A stretch of 64,000 nucleotides of DNA from Halocynthiibacter styelae (GCF_016123485.1 NZ_JADCKQ010000003.1:248001-312000), one strand, 5' to 3'. Counted from the stretch's first letter, positions 1 through 10,368 are shown. Numbers and translations are program-made. Notes: a model not told the origin generated them from the letters alone.

Positions 1-1696
1 CTTCCGGCAGGCGGTAATCAACCACAATCTGCGGGCTGGTTGAGGCCGGGAAAAAGCCCGGGATCACATAGGCAAAGCCCATGACCGCCAGAACAAAGGC
101 CCCGACAGCGCCGGCAAGAACCAGGTATTTCAGGCGCAGAACGACAACCATAAAGGCTTTGTATCCACGCATGAAGACGCCCTCGGGCTTCACTTCAACC
201 TCGCCTTTGCTTTCCTTAAACAGGATATCAGCAAAGAGGGGCACAGCGGTGATCGCAAAGATCCAGCTGAAAGACAGCGAGATAAAGATCACCCAGAACA
301 GATCGCCGGTGAATTCCGCAGTTGCCCCGGGCGCAAAGCCAATGGGCGCAAAGGCGATGATGCCGACAATCGTGCCACCCAGCAGGGGCCATTTGGTTTT
401 CGCGACAATATCAATCGCAACGTCCAGTTTCTTCTTCCCGGCTTTCACACCAATCAGAATGCCCTCAGTCACAACAATCGCGTTATCCACCAGCATCCCC
501 AGCGCAATGATCAACGCACCAAGGGAAATCCGGTGCATCGGCACGCCCCAGAGATACATCACCGTCAGGGTGGCCGCGATGGTCAGGACCAGCACGCCAC
601 CGATGACAACCGCCGGGCCAATGCCCATGAAGATGCCAAGGGTCACCAGAACAATCGCCAGCGCCATGGCCACGTTGACGGCGAAATCTTTCACGGAAAG
701 ATCCACGATCCCGGCCTGGTCGTAATAGGTTTCAAGCTCCAGACCAATCGGGCGTTCACTTTCCATTTCGGCCAGTCGTGCGTTCACAAGACCGCCCACG
801 CGCACGATGTTTTCACCGGAAACGGCAGATACACCAATCCCAAGCGCAGGCAGGCCGTTATAACGCATCAGCTGCTGGGGCGGGTCCTGATAGCCGCGGG
901 TCACGCTGGCCATATCGCGCAGGCGCAGCACACGGCCATCATTGCCAACAGACACAATCGTATTTTCCAGTGCAGTGATGGTTTCGGTTGTGGGGGGCAG
1001 CTGAATGGTCAGGCGGCGGCCATCAAGGCTGGCCTCACCGGCAGCAGCAACCGAAGAATGTTTGCTGAGCTGGTTAAAAATCTGATCCACAGAGGTACCG
1101 GCTGCCGCGATCTGTTCCTGGCTGAATTCGATATAGATCGCTTCGTTCAAAGCGCCCTGGATCGACACTTTGCCAACACCATCGACAGTCAGCAGTGCGC
1201 GGCGCAGGTTCTTGGCGTATTCATGCATCTCGCGCGGGGAAAACCCGTCGCTGGTCAGCACATAATACAGCCCGTACACATCCGCGAAATCGTCATTTAC
1301 GATGGGATCACTTGCGCCGGGGGGCAGTTGACGCGCGGCATCGCGGGCGCGGTTGCGGATCTTGGTATAGATCAGTTGCAGGGAATCTTTATTGGGTGAG
1401 AAATCGAACTTAATGTCGATCGACAGACGTGACAGGCCATCTGTGGAAACAGACCGGACTTCTTCGACTTCCTGCATCTGCTGGAATTCACTTTCCAGCA
1501 CTTCAGACACTTCATTCGCCACTTCTTCCGGGGTTGCACCTGGGTATTGGGTGAAAACCTCAACCGTGCGAATGGTGAATTCCGGGTCTTCAAACCGTGG
1601 CATTTTTTCATAGGCAATCCAGCCACCCAAAAGGCTGCCCAGGATCACAATGGCGGCGATCAGGCGGTTCCTGATCGAAAATTCAGCGATGCTCAT
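1..1696 (-). CDS. RND efflux permease (AcrB/AcrD/AcrF family), C-terminus beyond window
   Basis: Inner-membrane pump subunit of a tripartite RND exporter, driven by the proton gradient. About 565 residues are visible, starting MSIAEFSIRNRLIAA with the usual first membrane helix. The porter domain follows (typical PRFEDPEFTIR and YPGATPEEVANEVSEVLE stretches), then membrane helices 2-6 including LGMLVDNAIVV, where the Asp is the expected proton-relay residue. Family members are about 1,000-1,050 residues, so roughly the C-terminal half lies left of base 1. The start is 3 bases past the stop of the adaptor gene, so the two are co-transcribed. Substrate cannot be read from the sequence. Confidence 0.93.
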   Translation of the reverse strand, partial: MSIAEFSIRNRLIAAIVILGSLLGGWIAYEKMPRFEDPEFTIRTVEVFTQYPGATPEEVANEVSEVLESEFQQMQEVEEVRSVSTDGLSRLSIDIKFDFSPNKDSLQLIYTKIRNRARDAARQLPPGASDPIVNDDFADVYGLYYVLTSDGFSPREMHEYAKNLRRALLTVDGVGKVSIQGALNEAIYIEFSQEQIAAAGTSVDQIFNQLSKHSSVAAAGEASLDGRRLTIQLPPTTETITALENTIVSVGNDGRVLRLRDMASVTRGYQDPPQQLMRYNGLPALGIGVSAVSGENIVRVGGLVNARLAEMESERPIGLELETYYDQAGIVDLSVKDFAVNVAMALAIVLVTLGIFMGIGPAVVIGGVLVLTIAATLTVMYLWGVPMHRISLGALIIALGMLVDNAIVVTEGILIGVKAGKKKLDVAIDIVAKTKWPLLGGTIVGIIAFAPIGFAPGATAEFTGDLFWVIFISLSFSWIFAITAVPLFADILFKESKGEVEVKPEGVFMRGYKAFMVVVLRLKYLVLAGAVGAFVLAVMGFAYVIPGFFPASTSPQIVVDYRLPE

Positions 1697-1699
1697 GGA

Positions 1700-2773
1700 T
1701 CAATCCTCATACCGGCGGATCTGCTGACCCTCGTGCAGGTAAGAGGCACCCGCACCAACAATCGTGTCACCGGCTTCCAGACCCTCAACAACCGGCAGGC
1801 TGGCACCAATGGCTTCGGCCACTGTGATATCGCGGCGGGAAACGGTCATTGTGTCCGTATCAACGATCCAGACAAATGTCTGGCCCGCGGCGGATTGCAC
1901 GGCAGCCAGTGGCACCTGCACATTGAAATTGCTGGCTGCATTCCCGGTATACAGCAGATCGGCCTGCACTTCGCCGGTCATGCCCGGCAGCACCAGGAAA
2001 TCGGACGGCGCATCAAAAGAGAAACGCACTTCAAAGGTCTGGCTGGCCGGGTCCGCCTGCGGGTCAATGGATTTGAACACGGCGGTGATCGGGTTCAGAG
2101 GTGCAATATCCAGGATGATTTCTGTACGCTGCACGTCAATCTGATCCGGGTTCTGCAACGCGCGGGCAGGCAGGTGGGCGATGGCTTCAAATGTGTCATT
2201 GCTTTGCAGGGTGGCCACTGCAGTTTGCGGCGAAACGGTCTGAAACTGGCTGACATTCAGCGATGAAATCACACCTGAAAACGGTGCACTCAGCGTGGCG
2301 TCATCCAGTTGTTTCTGCGCCGCCTGCAAGGACAGTTCTGCAATATCGCGCTGCACCTTGCGCTGGTCATAGGTGCTTTGCGCAATCGCCTGTTGCGGCA
2401 GCAGGCTTTCGGCGCGGGTGAATTCCAGTTCAGCATTCTCAAACTGTGTCTGTGCCTGGGCAACATTGTTCAGAAGAACCGTGCGATCCACCTGGGCAAT
2501 CAGATCCCCTTCCGCCACCGGTTGACCTTCGATCACCGGCAGTTCGGTCAGAACCCCGCCAACCTGAAGGGTCAGTGTCGCTTCCTTTGCAGGTTCAATC
2601 ACCGCAGGCAGGTTGATGTGCGTCAGTGGATCAATTTCAGCGATTTCGATCAGACGCGCGGGACGGATCTTTGCTTCAGCCTCCTGCGCAGAAAGGGGCA
2701 GGGGAAGTGCCAGTGTCAGGGCAATTGCCCCGGCTGAAAGCATCGAGGTGCTGCGGGAGAGTGCAGAATTCAT
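1700..2773 (-). CDS. RND efflux periplasmic adaptor (HlyD/MFP family)
   Basis: Periplasmic adaptor linking the RND pump to an outer-membrane channel. It is 357 aa, with an N-terminal signal sequence ending near LPLSAQEAEA (residues 22-34). Then come a barrel-sandwich half (VGGVLTELPVIEGQPVAEGDLIAQVD), a helical hairpin (about residues 98-150) and the returning lipoyl half (LSAPFSGVISSLNVSQFQTV), followed by beta-barrel and membrane-proximal domains. The start is supported by AAAGGA six bases upstream. It is the first gene of a two-gene operon with the pump. No TetR or similar local regulator is visible between it and acsA. Confidence 0.9.
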   Translation of the reverse strand: MNSALSRSTSMLSAGAIALTLALPLPLSAQEAEAKIRPARLIEIAEIDPLTHINLPAVIEPAKEATLTLQVGGVLTELPVIEGQPVAEGDLIAQVDRTVLLNNVAQAQTQFENAELEFTRAESLLPQQAIAQSTYDQRKVQRDIAELSLQAAQKQLDDATLSAPFSGVISSLNVSQFQTVSPQTAVATLQSNDTFEAIAHLPARALQNPDQIDVQRTEIILDIAPLNPITAVFKSIDPQADPASQTFEVRFSFDAPSDFLVLPGMTGEVQADLLYTGNAASNFNVQVPLAAVQSAAGQTFVWIVDTDTMTVSRRDITVAEAIGASLPVVEGLEAGDTIVGAGASYLHEGQQIRRYED

Positions 2774-2958
2774 AAGCTGTCCTTTGCGAAAACAAGACCA
2801 GGGGTGCGCTCATAGCGTAGCAATCCACCTTGAGTGGTGCAACTTCGCGCGTTTGTCCAGTCTCTGCGCCTGAAAAAGTGAACTGTCAAGTTCAGTTAGG
2901 TGCAGGGGTGAAAAACCGGTTGTGCAGTTTTGAAAGGGTAAATGGGGCGTTCTGCGTA

Positions 2959-3002
2959 TATGCATGGAATGTGCATAAGATGTGCATGGAGTGTGCATGG
3001 GG
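2959..3002. repeat. four tandem 11-bp repeats, consensus TGTGCATGGAG
   Basis: Four consecutive 11-base units (TATGCATGGAA, TGTGCATAAGA, TGTGCATGGAG, TGTGCATGGGG) lie between the acsA terminator and the efflux adaptor start, about 190 bases upstream of that start. The 11-base period is close to one helical turn, so the repeats would present the same face of the DNA. That is compatible with a regulator-binding array but does not prove one. The rest of 2774-3023 holds no credible gene. Confidence 0.6.
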
Positions 3003-3023
3003 AAAATACGCCTGAATACAGGC

Positions 3024-3060
3024 AAAAAGAAACCCGCCGGGGAGAGGAGCGGCGGGTTTC
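3024..3060 (-). terminator. Rho-independent terminator of the acsA operon
   Basis: An 11-bp perfect stem (GAAACCCGCCG, 3029-3039, with CGGCGGGTTTC, 3050-3060) is followed on the minus strand by a T-run. It lies 20 bases past the acsA stop. Confidence 0.88.
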
Positions 3061-3080
3061 TCATTTGGATGTGTCGCGCC

Positions 3081-5030
3081 TTAACTGCGGTTCATCCTGT
3101 TCGCGATCAGATCATCCACAACGGCCGGTTCCGCCAGTGTAGATGTGTCCCCAAGGGCACCAAAATCATCCTCAGCAATCTTGCGCAGAATACGGCGCAT
3201 GATCTTGCCGGAACGGGTCTTTGGCAGGCCCGGTGCCCATTGGATCAGGTCCGGTTTTGCAATCGGGCCAATTTCGGTGCGTACCCATTTTTCAAGCTCT
3301 TTGCGCAGCTCATCCGTGGGGTCTACCCCGTTCATCAGCGTGACATAGGCATAGATGCCTTGTCCTTTGATATCATGGGGATAGCCAACAACCGCAGCCT
3401 CTGCGACCTTGGCGTGGGCAACCAAAGCTGACTCAACTTCGGCGGTGCCCATACGGTGTCCAGACACGTTGATCACATCATCCACACGCCCGGTGATCCA
3501 GTAGTAGCCATCACTGTCACGACGCGCGCCATCACCGGTGAAGTAATAGCCTTTATAGTCGCTGAAATAGGTCTTTTCGAACCGTTCATGATCGCCATAA
3601 ACCGTGCGCATCTGACCAGGCCAGCTGTCCCGCATACACAGCACGCCTTCGGCTTCCGTCGTGGTGATTTCCTCACCGGATGTGGCATCCAGCATCACAG
3701 GCGTAATGCCAAAGAACGGCAGCGTACAAGACCCCGGCTTCGTCGCCGTCGCCCCCGGCAGCGGCGTCATCAGATGCCCGCCGGTTTCGGTCTGCCACCA
3801 GGTGTCCACGATGGGTTTTGTGCCCTTGCCAACCACGTCATTGTACCAGTTCCAGGCCTCTGGGTTGATCGGTTCACCCACGGTGCCAAGAACCTTGATA
3901 TCGGACAAATCGCATTTGGTAACAAAGTCTTCGCCATACGCCATCAGCGCACGAATGGCTGTTGGGGCGGTGTAGAACTGATTGACTTTGTGCTTTTCAC
4001 AGACCTGCCAGAAACGGCTTGCGTCTGGGTAGGTTGGCACACCTTCAAACATCAAAGTCGTCGCGCCATTGGCCAGCGGACCATAGACAATATAGCTGTG
4101 GCCCGTGACCCAACCCACGTCAGCAGTACACCAGAACACATCGCCATCGTGGTAATCAAACGTGTACTGATGCGTCATTGCCGCATAGACCAGATAGCCG
4201 CCGGAAGAATGCACAACGCCCTTTGGTTTGCCGGTGGAACCGGATGTGTAAAGAATGAACAGCGGATCTTCGGCGTTCATTTCTTCCGCAGGGCAATCGG
4301 CGGATACTTCCGCCGCCAGCGCGTTGTAATCATAGTCGCGATCCTGGGTCCAGGTGGTCTGGCCGCCGGTGTGTTTCACGACCAGCATTTTCACGCTGTC
4401 TTTGCAGTGCAGCAGGGCCGCATCGGTGTTGGATTTCAGCGCCGTCACACGACCGCCACGGGGGGCTTCGTCCGCTGTGATCACGACACGCGCGTCACAA
4501 TCATTGATTCGGTTCGCCAGGGCATCCGGGGAAAATCCTGCGAAAACAATGGAATGCACTGCACCCAAACGGGCGCAGGCCAGCATGGCATAGGCGGCTT
4601 CGGGGATCATCGGCAGATACAGAATGACACGATGGCCTTTCTTTACGCCCAGATCCTTCAGCACATTCGCCATGCGGCAGGTGTTGTCATGCAGCTCTTT
4701 ATAGCTGATATGGCGTGCGGGTGTGTCGGGGCTGTCGGCCTCCCAGATGATCGCAGTCTGGTCGCCACGTTCCGCCAGATGACGGTCAATGCAGTTGGCC
4801 GCGACGTTCATCGTGCCGTCTTCATACCAGCGAATATCAATGTTGCCCGGTTCAAAACTGGTGTTTTTCACCTTTGTATAAGGCTTCATCCAGTCAATAC
4901 GTTTGCCCTGTTCGCCCCAGAACGCATCAGGATCCGCCAGTGATTCCGCATACATTTTTTCGTAAGACGCTTTGTCAGCATGGGCGTTTGCAGCGAAATC
5001 CGCCGCAGGAGGGTACATTTTATCAGTCAT
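3081..5030 (-). CDS. acsA: acetyl-CoA synthetase
   Basis: AMP-forming acetate:CoA ligase, cytoplasmic, converting acetate, ATP and CoA to acetyl-CoA. The protein is 649 aa from the chosen start ([13 protein letters not shown]), the usual length. An upstream in-frame ATG at 5066 was rejected because homology begins at MTDK. Adenylation signatures are present: [19 protein letters not shown] (A3), [31 protein letters not shown] and the C-terminal [14 protein letters not shown] with the lysine normally acetylated for regulation. It is the last gene of a minus-strand run starting with the ABC transporter, 63 bases after the preceding ATPase gene, and ends at a strong terminator. This suggests the importer feeds it. 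Confidence 0.96.
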   Translation of the reverse strand: MTDKMYPPAADFAANAHADKASYEKMYAESLADPDAFWGEQGKRIDWMKPYTKVKNTSFEPGNIDIRWYEDGTMNVAANCIDRHLAERGDQTAIIWEADSPDTPARHISYKELHDNTCRMANVLKDLGVKKGHRVILYLPMIPEAAYAMLACARLGAVHSIVFAGFSPDALANRINDCDARVVITADEAPRGGRVTALKSNTDAALLHCKDSVKMLVVKHTGGQTTWTQDRDYDYNALAAEVSADCPAEEMNAEDPLFILYTSGSTGKPKGVVHSSGGYLVYAAMTHQYTFDYHDGDVFWCTADVGWVTGHSYIVYGPLANGATTLMFEGVPTYPDASRFWQVCEKHKVNQFYTAPTAIRALMAYGEDFVTKCDLSDIKVLGTVGEPINPEAWNWYNDVVGKGTKPIVDTWWQTETGGHLMTPLPGATATKPGSCTLPFFGITPVMLDATSGEEITTTEAEGVLCMRDSWPGQMRTVYGDHERFEKTYFSDYKGYYFTGDGARRDSDGYYWITGRVDDVINVSGHRMGTAEVESALVAHAKVAEAAVVGYPHDIKGQGIYAYVTLMNGVDPTDELRKELEKWVRTEIGPIAKPDLIQWAPGLPKTRSGKIMRRILRKIAEDDFGALGDTSTLAEPAVVDDLIANRMNRS

Positions 5031-5093
5031 TTCTTCCGTTTCCCTGTTGTGGGCGCGGGGGAACATGCCCCCGCTGCCGGAATTGTTTTCCGG

Positions 5094-5828
5094 TCAGATA
5101 GCGAGATATTCAGCGCGCAGCGCCTCGTTATCAAGCACTTCCTGTGCTGAACCATCAAATACAACGCTGCCGGTATCAAGGATCACCGCGCGATCAGCCA
5201 GGTTCAGCGCGCGCACGGCGTTCTGTTCCACGATCACGGTGGTGATGCCCTGTTCTTTGATGATGTTGAGGGTATTCTCGATTTCATCAACGATAACAGG
5301 GGCCAGGCCTTCATAAGGTTCATCCAACAGCAAGACTTTCACATCACGTGCAAGGGCACGCGCGATGGCGAGCATCTGTTGTTCGCCGCCTGACAGCGTG
5401 GTGCCTTCTTGCTTGCGACGTTCCCCAAGACGCGGGAACAGATCGTAAAGACGTTCCAGCGACCAGCCGACAGGTTCAACGATCTGCGCCAGTTGCAGGT
5501 TTTCTTCCACCGTCAGGCCCTGGATGATGCGGCGATCTTCGGGCACAAGTGCCATACCTGCCTTGGCGGCTTCATGGCTTTTCATGCTGTGAAGATGCTG
5601 GTGGTCCAGCCAGATTTCGCCATGCGTGACCATCGGGTCATCAAGGCGGGAAATGGCGCGCAGGGTGGAGGTTTTGCCCGCCCCGTTGCGGCCTAACAAT
5701 GCCAGGATTTCACCTTCGTGGACGTTAAAAGACACGCCCTGCACGATATAGCTTTCGCCATAATAAGCGTGCAGATCCCAGACAGAGAAATAGGCGGGTG
5801 CGGATGCGGTTTTTGCTTTTACTGACAT
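5094..5828 (-). CDS. branched-chain-type ABC transporter ATPase (LivF family)
   Basis: ATP-hydrolysing subunit of a HAAT-family (Liv-type) importer, 244 aa. Walker A GRNGAGKT is at residues 46-53, the ABC signature LSGGEQQ at 145-151 and Walker B VLLLDEP at 165-171. The H-loop is replaced by VEQNA, which is characteristic of LivF. It sits 11 bases after livG and is followed by acsA, so the pair of ATPases belongs to the upstream permeases. The substrate is not certain: 'branched-chain amino acid' is only the family name, and the acsA linkage suggests a short organic acid. Confidence 0.93.
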   Translation of the reverse strand: MSVKAKTASAPAYFSVWDLHAYYGESYIVQGVSFNVHEGEILALLGRNGAGKTSTLRAISRLDDPMVTHGEIWLDHQHLHSMKSHEAAKAGMALVPEDRRIIQGLTVEENLQLAQIVEPVGWSLERLYDLFPRLGERRKQEGTTLSGGEQQMLAIARALARDVKVLLLDEPYEGLAPVIVDEIENTLNIIKEQGITTVIVEQNAVRALNLADRAVILDTGSVVFDGSAQEVLDNEALRAEYLAI

Positions 5829-5839
5829 GATCGCGTCCT

Positions 5840-6601
5840 TTATGTCTGCTGGGTTTCGCCAAGGTATGCTTCACGCACCTTGGGGTGATCACGGATGTTG
5901 TCTGGCGTGTCTTCCACCAGCGGCGTGCCCTGGGCCAGAACCGTGATGCGTTCTGCTAGCGAGAACACCACATGCATATCATGTTCAATGATCGCCATGG
6001 TGATGTCGCGCTTTTCCTTGATCTCTTTCAGCAGATCAATCGTGCTGTTTGTATCGGCACGCGCCATGCCCGCAGTCGGTTCATCCAGCAGCAAAAGCTT
6101 TGGATCCTGCACCAGTGACATCGCCATTTCAAGCCGCCGTTTATCCCCGCGCGACAGGCTGGAGGCTTGCATCTGCAGCTTGTCCTGCATGTTGACGTCT
6201 TCCAGCATGGCGACGGCTTTTTCGTTAAGGTCTTTTTCGGCCTCAACCGTTTCAAAAGCATGCATACGGAAGGATCCGTCACGCTTGGCGAAGCAGGGGA
6301 TCAGTACATTTTCCAGCACCGTCAGATCCCCGAAAATTTCCGGGGTCTGGAAGATGCGTGAAATACCCATCTGGTTGATTTCATGCGGTTTGCGCCCCAG
6401 AACGGATTGCCCCTGAAAGGTGACAGAACCCGTGTCGGGGATCAGTTTCCCAATCAGGCAGTTCAGCAGCGTGGACTTGCCCGCCCCGTTCGGCCCGATG
6501 ATGGCGTGAACCGTGTTTTCCTGAACGGAAAGGTTCACATCTGACAGTGCCTGGAGACCTCCAAACCGCTTGCCAACGTCTTTGACTTCGAGAAGACCCA
6601 T
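5840..6601 (-). CDS. branched-chain-type ABC transporter ATPase (LivG family)
   Basis: Second ATPase of the importer, 253 aa. Walker A GPNGAGKS is at residues 36-43 and Walker B LLLDEPTAG at 170-178, with H-loop IIEHDM. The signature region reads SLSRGDKRRLEM instead of the usual LSGGxQR/LSHGEQR. This variant (LSRGDKR) preserves Ser and Gly and occurs in a subset of LivG-like proteins of urea/short-chain type; I infer it is functional. The gene is 14 bases from livM. Confidence 0.92.
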   Translation of the reverse strand: MGLLEVKDVGKRFGGLQALSDVNLSVQENTVHAIIGPNGAGKSTLLNCLIGKLIPDTGSVTFQGQSVLGRKPHEINQMGISRIFQTPEIFGDLTVLENVLIPCFAKRDGSFRMHAFETVEAEKDLNEKAVAMLEDVNMQDKLQMQASSLSRGDKRRLEMAMSLVQDPKLLLLDEPTAGMARADTNSTIDLLKEIKEKRDITMAIIEHDMHVVFSLAERITVLAQGTPLVEDTPDNIRDHPKVREAYLGETQQT

Positions 6602-6615
6602 AAGATCAGCCCTCC

Positions 6616-7818
6616 TTATTCGGCCACATGTGGCGTTTGTTGCGGTTTATGGCTTCCGTCATTGTCAGCCTTCGGTTTTTTGCGGAACATGTTGCGGATG
6701 CGTTGTCCCAGTTCCACCAGACCACCTGGCAGGAACACCACAACCAGCATGAACAGAATGCCCAATGTCAGATGCCAGCCCTTGCCGACAAACGGATGCA
6801 GCAGCCAGACCAATGCATTTTCCAGACCATCCGGCAGGAAGGCGAACCAGCCATGCAGAACCTGATCGTTGATCTTTGAGAAGATGTTCTCAAAATATTT
6901 GATGAAACCCGCCCCAAGGATTGGCCCCATCATGGTGCCAGCACCGCCAAGGATCGTCATCAGAACGACTTCACCAGAGGCGGTCCATTGCATACGTTCC
7001 GCACCGGCCAGCGGGTCCATGGACGCCAGCAGACCACCAGCCAGACCGGCATACATGCCAGAGATCACAAAGGCCGCAAGCGTGTAAGGACGTGAAGACA
7101 GGCCCGTGTAATTCATGCGTTGCTGGTTCGATTTCACCGCGCGCAGCATCATGCCGAAAGGCGACCGGAAGATGCGCAGGCTAAGATAGAACGCCAGGAT
7201 CGCGATGACAGCACAGAAGTAGTAACCAAAGTTAAAGGTAAACTGCCAGGGACCGACATCCATAATGTGGCTTGCGTTCATCTTGAGGCCGAAGAAATGC
7301 GTCGTGGTGATGCCGTTTTCGCCCATCAGGATTTGCGGATCGTCGTTGTAAACCTGCAGACCGGTTTCACCGTTGGTGATCGGGGTCAGCACAGAATACG
7401 CAAGGTTAAAGCTCATCTGTGCGAAAGCCAGCGTCAGGATCGAAAAGTAGATCCCAGAGCGACGCAGGCTGACATAACCAATCAGCAGGGCAAACAGGCC
7501 GGACACGATGATCGCCAGCACAAGACCAGGCAACACATTGTAGTTCAACAGTTTGAACATCCAGACGGTGGAATAAGAACCCACACCCAGAAAGGCTGCA
7601 TGACCGAAGGACAGATAGCCTGTCAGACCAAAGAGGATGTTAAATCCAATGGCGAAGATCCCAAAGATCGCAAAGCGTTGCATCAGGTCAGGATAGCCCG
7701 CGTTGAATTGTGCAAGGCCACTGTCCGCCGGGAAGGGTTGCAGAAGGATCGGGGTGAACAATGTCAGCGCGATCACGATAAGAAGGAACTTAGTGTCCCG
7801 TTGATTAAGACCAAGCAT
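6616..7818 (-). CDS. branched-chain-type ABC transporter permease (LivM family)
   Basis: Integral membrane permease of 400 aa, somewhat long for LivM. The hydrophobic core has typical [23 protein letters not shown] and [17 protein letters not shown] segments, the latter being the EAA-like coupling region. A charged cytoplasmic tail is rich in Lys and His ([16 protein letters not shown]). The insertion around residues 120-170 between helices is hydrophilic. It is 14 bases from the ATPase gene and 2 bases from its partner permease, in one operon. Confidence 0.92.
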   Translation of the reverse strand: MLGLNQRDTKFLLIVIALTLFTPILLQPFPADSGLAQFNAGYPDLMQRFAIFGIFAIGFNILFGLTGYLSFGHAAFLGVGSYSTVWMFKLLNYNVLPGLVLAIIVSGLFALLIGYVSLRRSGIYFSILTLAFAQMSFNLAYSVLTPITNGETGLQVYNDDPQILMGENGITTTHFFGLKMNASHIMDVGPWQFTFNFGYYFCAVIAILAFYLSLRIFRSPFGMMLRAVKSNQQRMNYTGLSSRPYTLAAFVISGMYAGLAGGLLASMDPLAGAERMQWTASGEVVLMTILGGAGTMMGPILGAGFIKYFENIFSKINDQVLHGWFAFLPDGLENALVWLLHPFVGKGWHLTLGILFMLVVVFLPGGLVELGQRIRNMFRKKPKADNDGSHKPQQTPHVAE

Positions 7819-7820
7819 GA

Positions 7821-8852
7821 TTATTCCTCCATCACACCTTTGCGACCCATCAGACCACGCGGACGCGTGAGAAGGATCAGAATTGCGACCAGGTAGATGA
7901 TGATCTGGTCAATACCGGGGATGAAGCTTTTGATGATGTTCATCGACGCAAAGCTTTCGAGAATGCCCAGCATAAACCCGGCCAGAACCGCACCAGGCAA
8001 GCTGCCCATGCCGCCGACAACCACCACCACAAAGCTGAGAACCAGGAAGTCCATGCCCATGTGATAATTCGGGGAATTGATCGGCGCATACATGACACCC
8101 GCGATACCTGCGACGGCGGCGGCAAGGCCAAACATGAACGTAAAACGCTTGTCGATATCAATGCCCAGCAGGCCCACGGTTTCACGGTCTGCCATGCCTG
8201 CACGCACGACCATGCCGAAGGTTGTGAACTGCAGGAAGCTGAAGACGCCGCCAATCACAACCAGCGAGAAGGCAAAGTAAACCATGCGCCAGTAGGGGTA
8301 GATGATCGTGTTTTCAGCAAAACCCAGCAGCAGGCCGAAATCAAAGCTGCCCGTAAAGGCAGAAGGCGCTGGGGTCGGGATCGGGTTGGCACCGTAGAAC
8401 GCTTTGATCACTTCTTGCAGAACGATCGCCAGACCAAAGGTCACAAGGATCTGATCCGCATGGGGGCGTTTATAGAAATGTTTGATCAGCCCGCGTTCCA
8501 TAATGAAACCAAAGGCAATCATGATCGGGATCGAAAACAAGATCGCCAGCGGTACCGACCAGTCGATGATCGCAAGGCCCGTGCTTTCGCCGAACCATTC
8601 CACCACATAGGGCGTCTTCACCGTGGCAGGGTTGCCAAGGAAATCGGTCTTATCTGGGTCAATGGTTTCGAAAGACCACGACAGAATGCGCTGTAAGGTT
8701 ACGGAACAGAAGGCACCGATCATGAACAATGCGCCATGGGCAAAGTTCACAACGCCAAGTGTGCCGAAGATCAGGGTCAGGCCAAGGGCAATCAGCGCGT
8801 ATGCCGATCCCTTATCCAGACCATTGAGAATTTGCAGAAGGATCACGTCCAT
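7821..8852 (-). CDS. branched-chain-type ABC transporter permease (LivH family)
   Basis: Second permease, 343 aa. It starts [42 protein letters not shown], the classical LivH first and second helices. The coupling motif [19 protein letters not shown] lies near residue 285. An insertion of about 35 residues after helix 2 (around residues 55-85, mentioning [16 protein letters not shown]) is longer than in LivH of enteric bacteria. A strong hairpin terminator separates it from the binding-protein gene, so the permease, ATPase and acsA genes probably rely on partial read-through. Confidence 0.92.
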   Translation of the reverse strand: MDVILLQILNGLDKGSAYALIALGLTLIFGTLGVVNFAHGALFMIGAFCSVTLQRILSWSFETIDPDKTDFLGNPATVKTPYVVEWFGESTGLAIIDWSVPLAILFSIPIMIAFGFIMERGLIKHFYKRPHADQILVTFGLAIVLQEVIKAFYGANPIPTPAPSAFTGSFDFGLLLGFAENTIIYPYWRMVYFAFSLVVIGGVFSFLQFTTFGMVVRAGMADRETVGLLGIDIDKRFTFMFGLAAAVAGIAGVMYAPINSPNYHMGMDFLVLSFVVVVVGGMGSLPGAVLAGFMLGILESFASMNIIKSFIPGIDQIIIYLVAILILLTRPRGLMGRKGVMEE

Positions 8853-8872
8853 CTCATGCCACCCGGAATTTG

Positions 8873-8926
8873 GAAAAAAGGGACGGAGCCCGCGCGCCAG
8901 GACATAAAGGCGTGCCTGGCTCCGTC
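8873..8926 (-). terminator. attenuating terminator between binding-protein gene and permease genes
   Basis: The stem GACGGAGCC (8882-8890) pairs with GGCTCCGTC (8918-8926), with further pairing inside, and is followed on the minus strand by C-C-T6. It sits 45 bases past the binding-protein stop and 21 bases before the livH start. This arrangement normally gives an excess of the periplasmic binding protein over the membrane components. Confidence 0.82.
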
Positions 8927-8970
8927 TTGAAGTGCCCGCCGCGGAGGTTCAGTGCGGCGGGGTGGGAAAC

Positions 8971-10317
8971 TTATGCGCCGCCGTTACAGCTGCCCAGATC
9001 GCCACCGGCGAACATTGGGTGATCAACCGCATATTCAACCTGCGCACGTGGTGTGATTTCAACGATTTCGAGAAGGTCGAATTCGTTTTCAGGGTTCTCT
9101 TTACCCTTCACAACCAGCACATCTTTGAAACACTGGTGGTCGCCAGCGCGGTAATGTGTCGGACCGTTGCCCAGACCGTCAAAGTCATAGCCTTCCAGCG
9201 CTTCTGCAACTGCACATGGGTTGAAAGAACCCGCGCGCTGAACCGCATCCGCATAGAGAAGTGTCTGACAGTAAACAGTGTGTGCTGCCTGGCTTGGCGG
9301 GAAGCCGTATTTTGTACCAAAGCTGCGCACAAAGGCCTGAGACCCTTCGTCAGTCAGGGACCAGTGCCAGTTGGTGGATCCAAAGATGCCCTTCACGTTT
9401 GCACCCGCACCACGCGCCATCAGGCGGGAATACAGCGGCACAACAATCTCAAAGTTCTTGCCGTTCACAACCTTTTCGCGCAGGCCAAACTGCACAGCGT
9501 TGGTCAGGGAATTCACCATGTTACCGCCGTAGTGGTTCAGAACCAGAACGTCAGCGCCGGAATTCAGAACCGGTGCAATGTAGGATGAGAAATCAGTCGA
9601 TGCCAGTGGCGTGCGCACTTTCTCAACGGTGTTCCAGCCCAGGGCTTCGGTTGCCGCTGCGATGGATTCTTCCTGCGTCCAGCCCCATGTATAGTCAGCT
9701 GTCAGGTGATAGGCGGTCCGGTCGGTGCCGTAGCGTGCTGCCAGAACAGGTGCAAGCGCAGCCGCAGACATGTATCCGTTAAAGAAGTGACGGAAACCGT
9801 TGGCTTTTTTGTCTTTGCCGGTTGTGTCGTTGGAATGGGTCAGACCGGCCATAAAGATCACGCCAGCTTCCTGACACAGGCCCTGAACCGCAATCGCAAC
9901 ACCCGAAGAAGACCCGCCAGTGATCATCACAGCGCCGTCTTTTTCGATCATGGAACGTGCAGATGCGCGCGCCGCGTCAGATTTGGTCTGGGTGTCGCCG
10001 GTAACGTATTCAACTTTTTTACCAAGGATACCTGTGCCGTCCAGCACCTTAGAGCTGAAGGTGTTCATCATGCCGCCGTCGCCGCCACCGTTCAGGTGCT
10101 CAACAGCAAGCTCATAGGCGCGCAGCTCATCCGCGCCTTCATCGGCGTATGGGCCGGACTGTGGTACGTTAAAGCCCAGGGTTACAGAAGATCCGGTGGG
10201 GTCATTGGTAAAGGCCGCAACCGAAGACGCGGTGAAAATCGTAGGCATCGCCAGACCGGCGCCAGCGGCGGCACCAGTGCGCAGAACGCTGCGGCGGGTC
10301 GTCAGAAGTTTAGACAT
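8971..10317 (-). CDS. Tat-exported periplasmic substrate-binding protein (Liv-type ABC importer)
   Basis: Solute-binding protein of the importer, 448 aa. The start at 10317 is chosen because GGGAGG lies just upstream and the N-terminus then reads MSKLLTTRRSVLRTGAAAGAGL, a twin-arginine signal (RRSVLR). It is therefore likely exported folded through Tat, unlike most Liv-type proteins. The Peripla_BP_6 fold is recognisable from TLGFNVPQSGPYADEG, MITGGSSSGVAIAVQGLCQEAGVIFMAG and YHLTADYTWGW. It is first in the operon ending with acsA and divergent from a ScfR-type regulator. I infer the ligand is acetate or another short-chain acid, not a branched-chain amino acid; this rests on context only. 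Confidence 0.88.
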   Translation of the reverse strand: MSKLLTTRRSVLRTGAAAGAGLAMPTIFTASSVAAFTNDPTGSSVTLGFNVPQSGPYADEGADELRAYELAVEHLNGGGDGGMMNTFSSKVLDGTGILGKKVEYVTGDTQTKSDAARASARSMIEKDGAVMITGGSSSGVAIAVQGLCQEAGVIFMAGLTHSNDTTGKDKKANGFRHFFNGYMSAAALAPVLAARYGTDRTAYHLTADYTWGWTQEESIAAATEALGWNTVEKVRTPLASTDFSSYIAPVLNSGADVLVLNHYGGNMVNSLTNAVQFGLREKVVNGKNFEIVVPLYSRLMARGAGANVKGIFGSTNWHWSLTDEGSQAFVRSFGTKYGFPPSQAAHTVYCQTLLYADAVQRAGSFNPCAVAEALEGYDFDGLGNGPTHYRAGDHQCFKDVLVVKGKENPENEFDLLEIVEITPRAQVEYAVDHPMFAGGDLGSCNGGA

Positions 10318-10368
10318 GTATTCCTCCCATTTATGGTTCGCATTCTTATGTCGGCTCCTCCGCCGCAC

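Noticed and set aside
81-725. Long plus-strand frame (214 codons) at the left edge
   Set aside because: Antisense shadow of the RND permease, whose minus-strand frame shows family motifs throughout.
3456-4943. 495-codon plus-strand frame opposite acsA
   Set aside because: Shadow of acsA; no motif, and the minus strand encodes a full-length acetyl-CoA synthetase.
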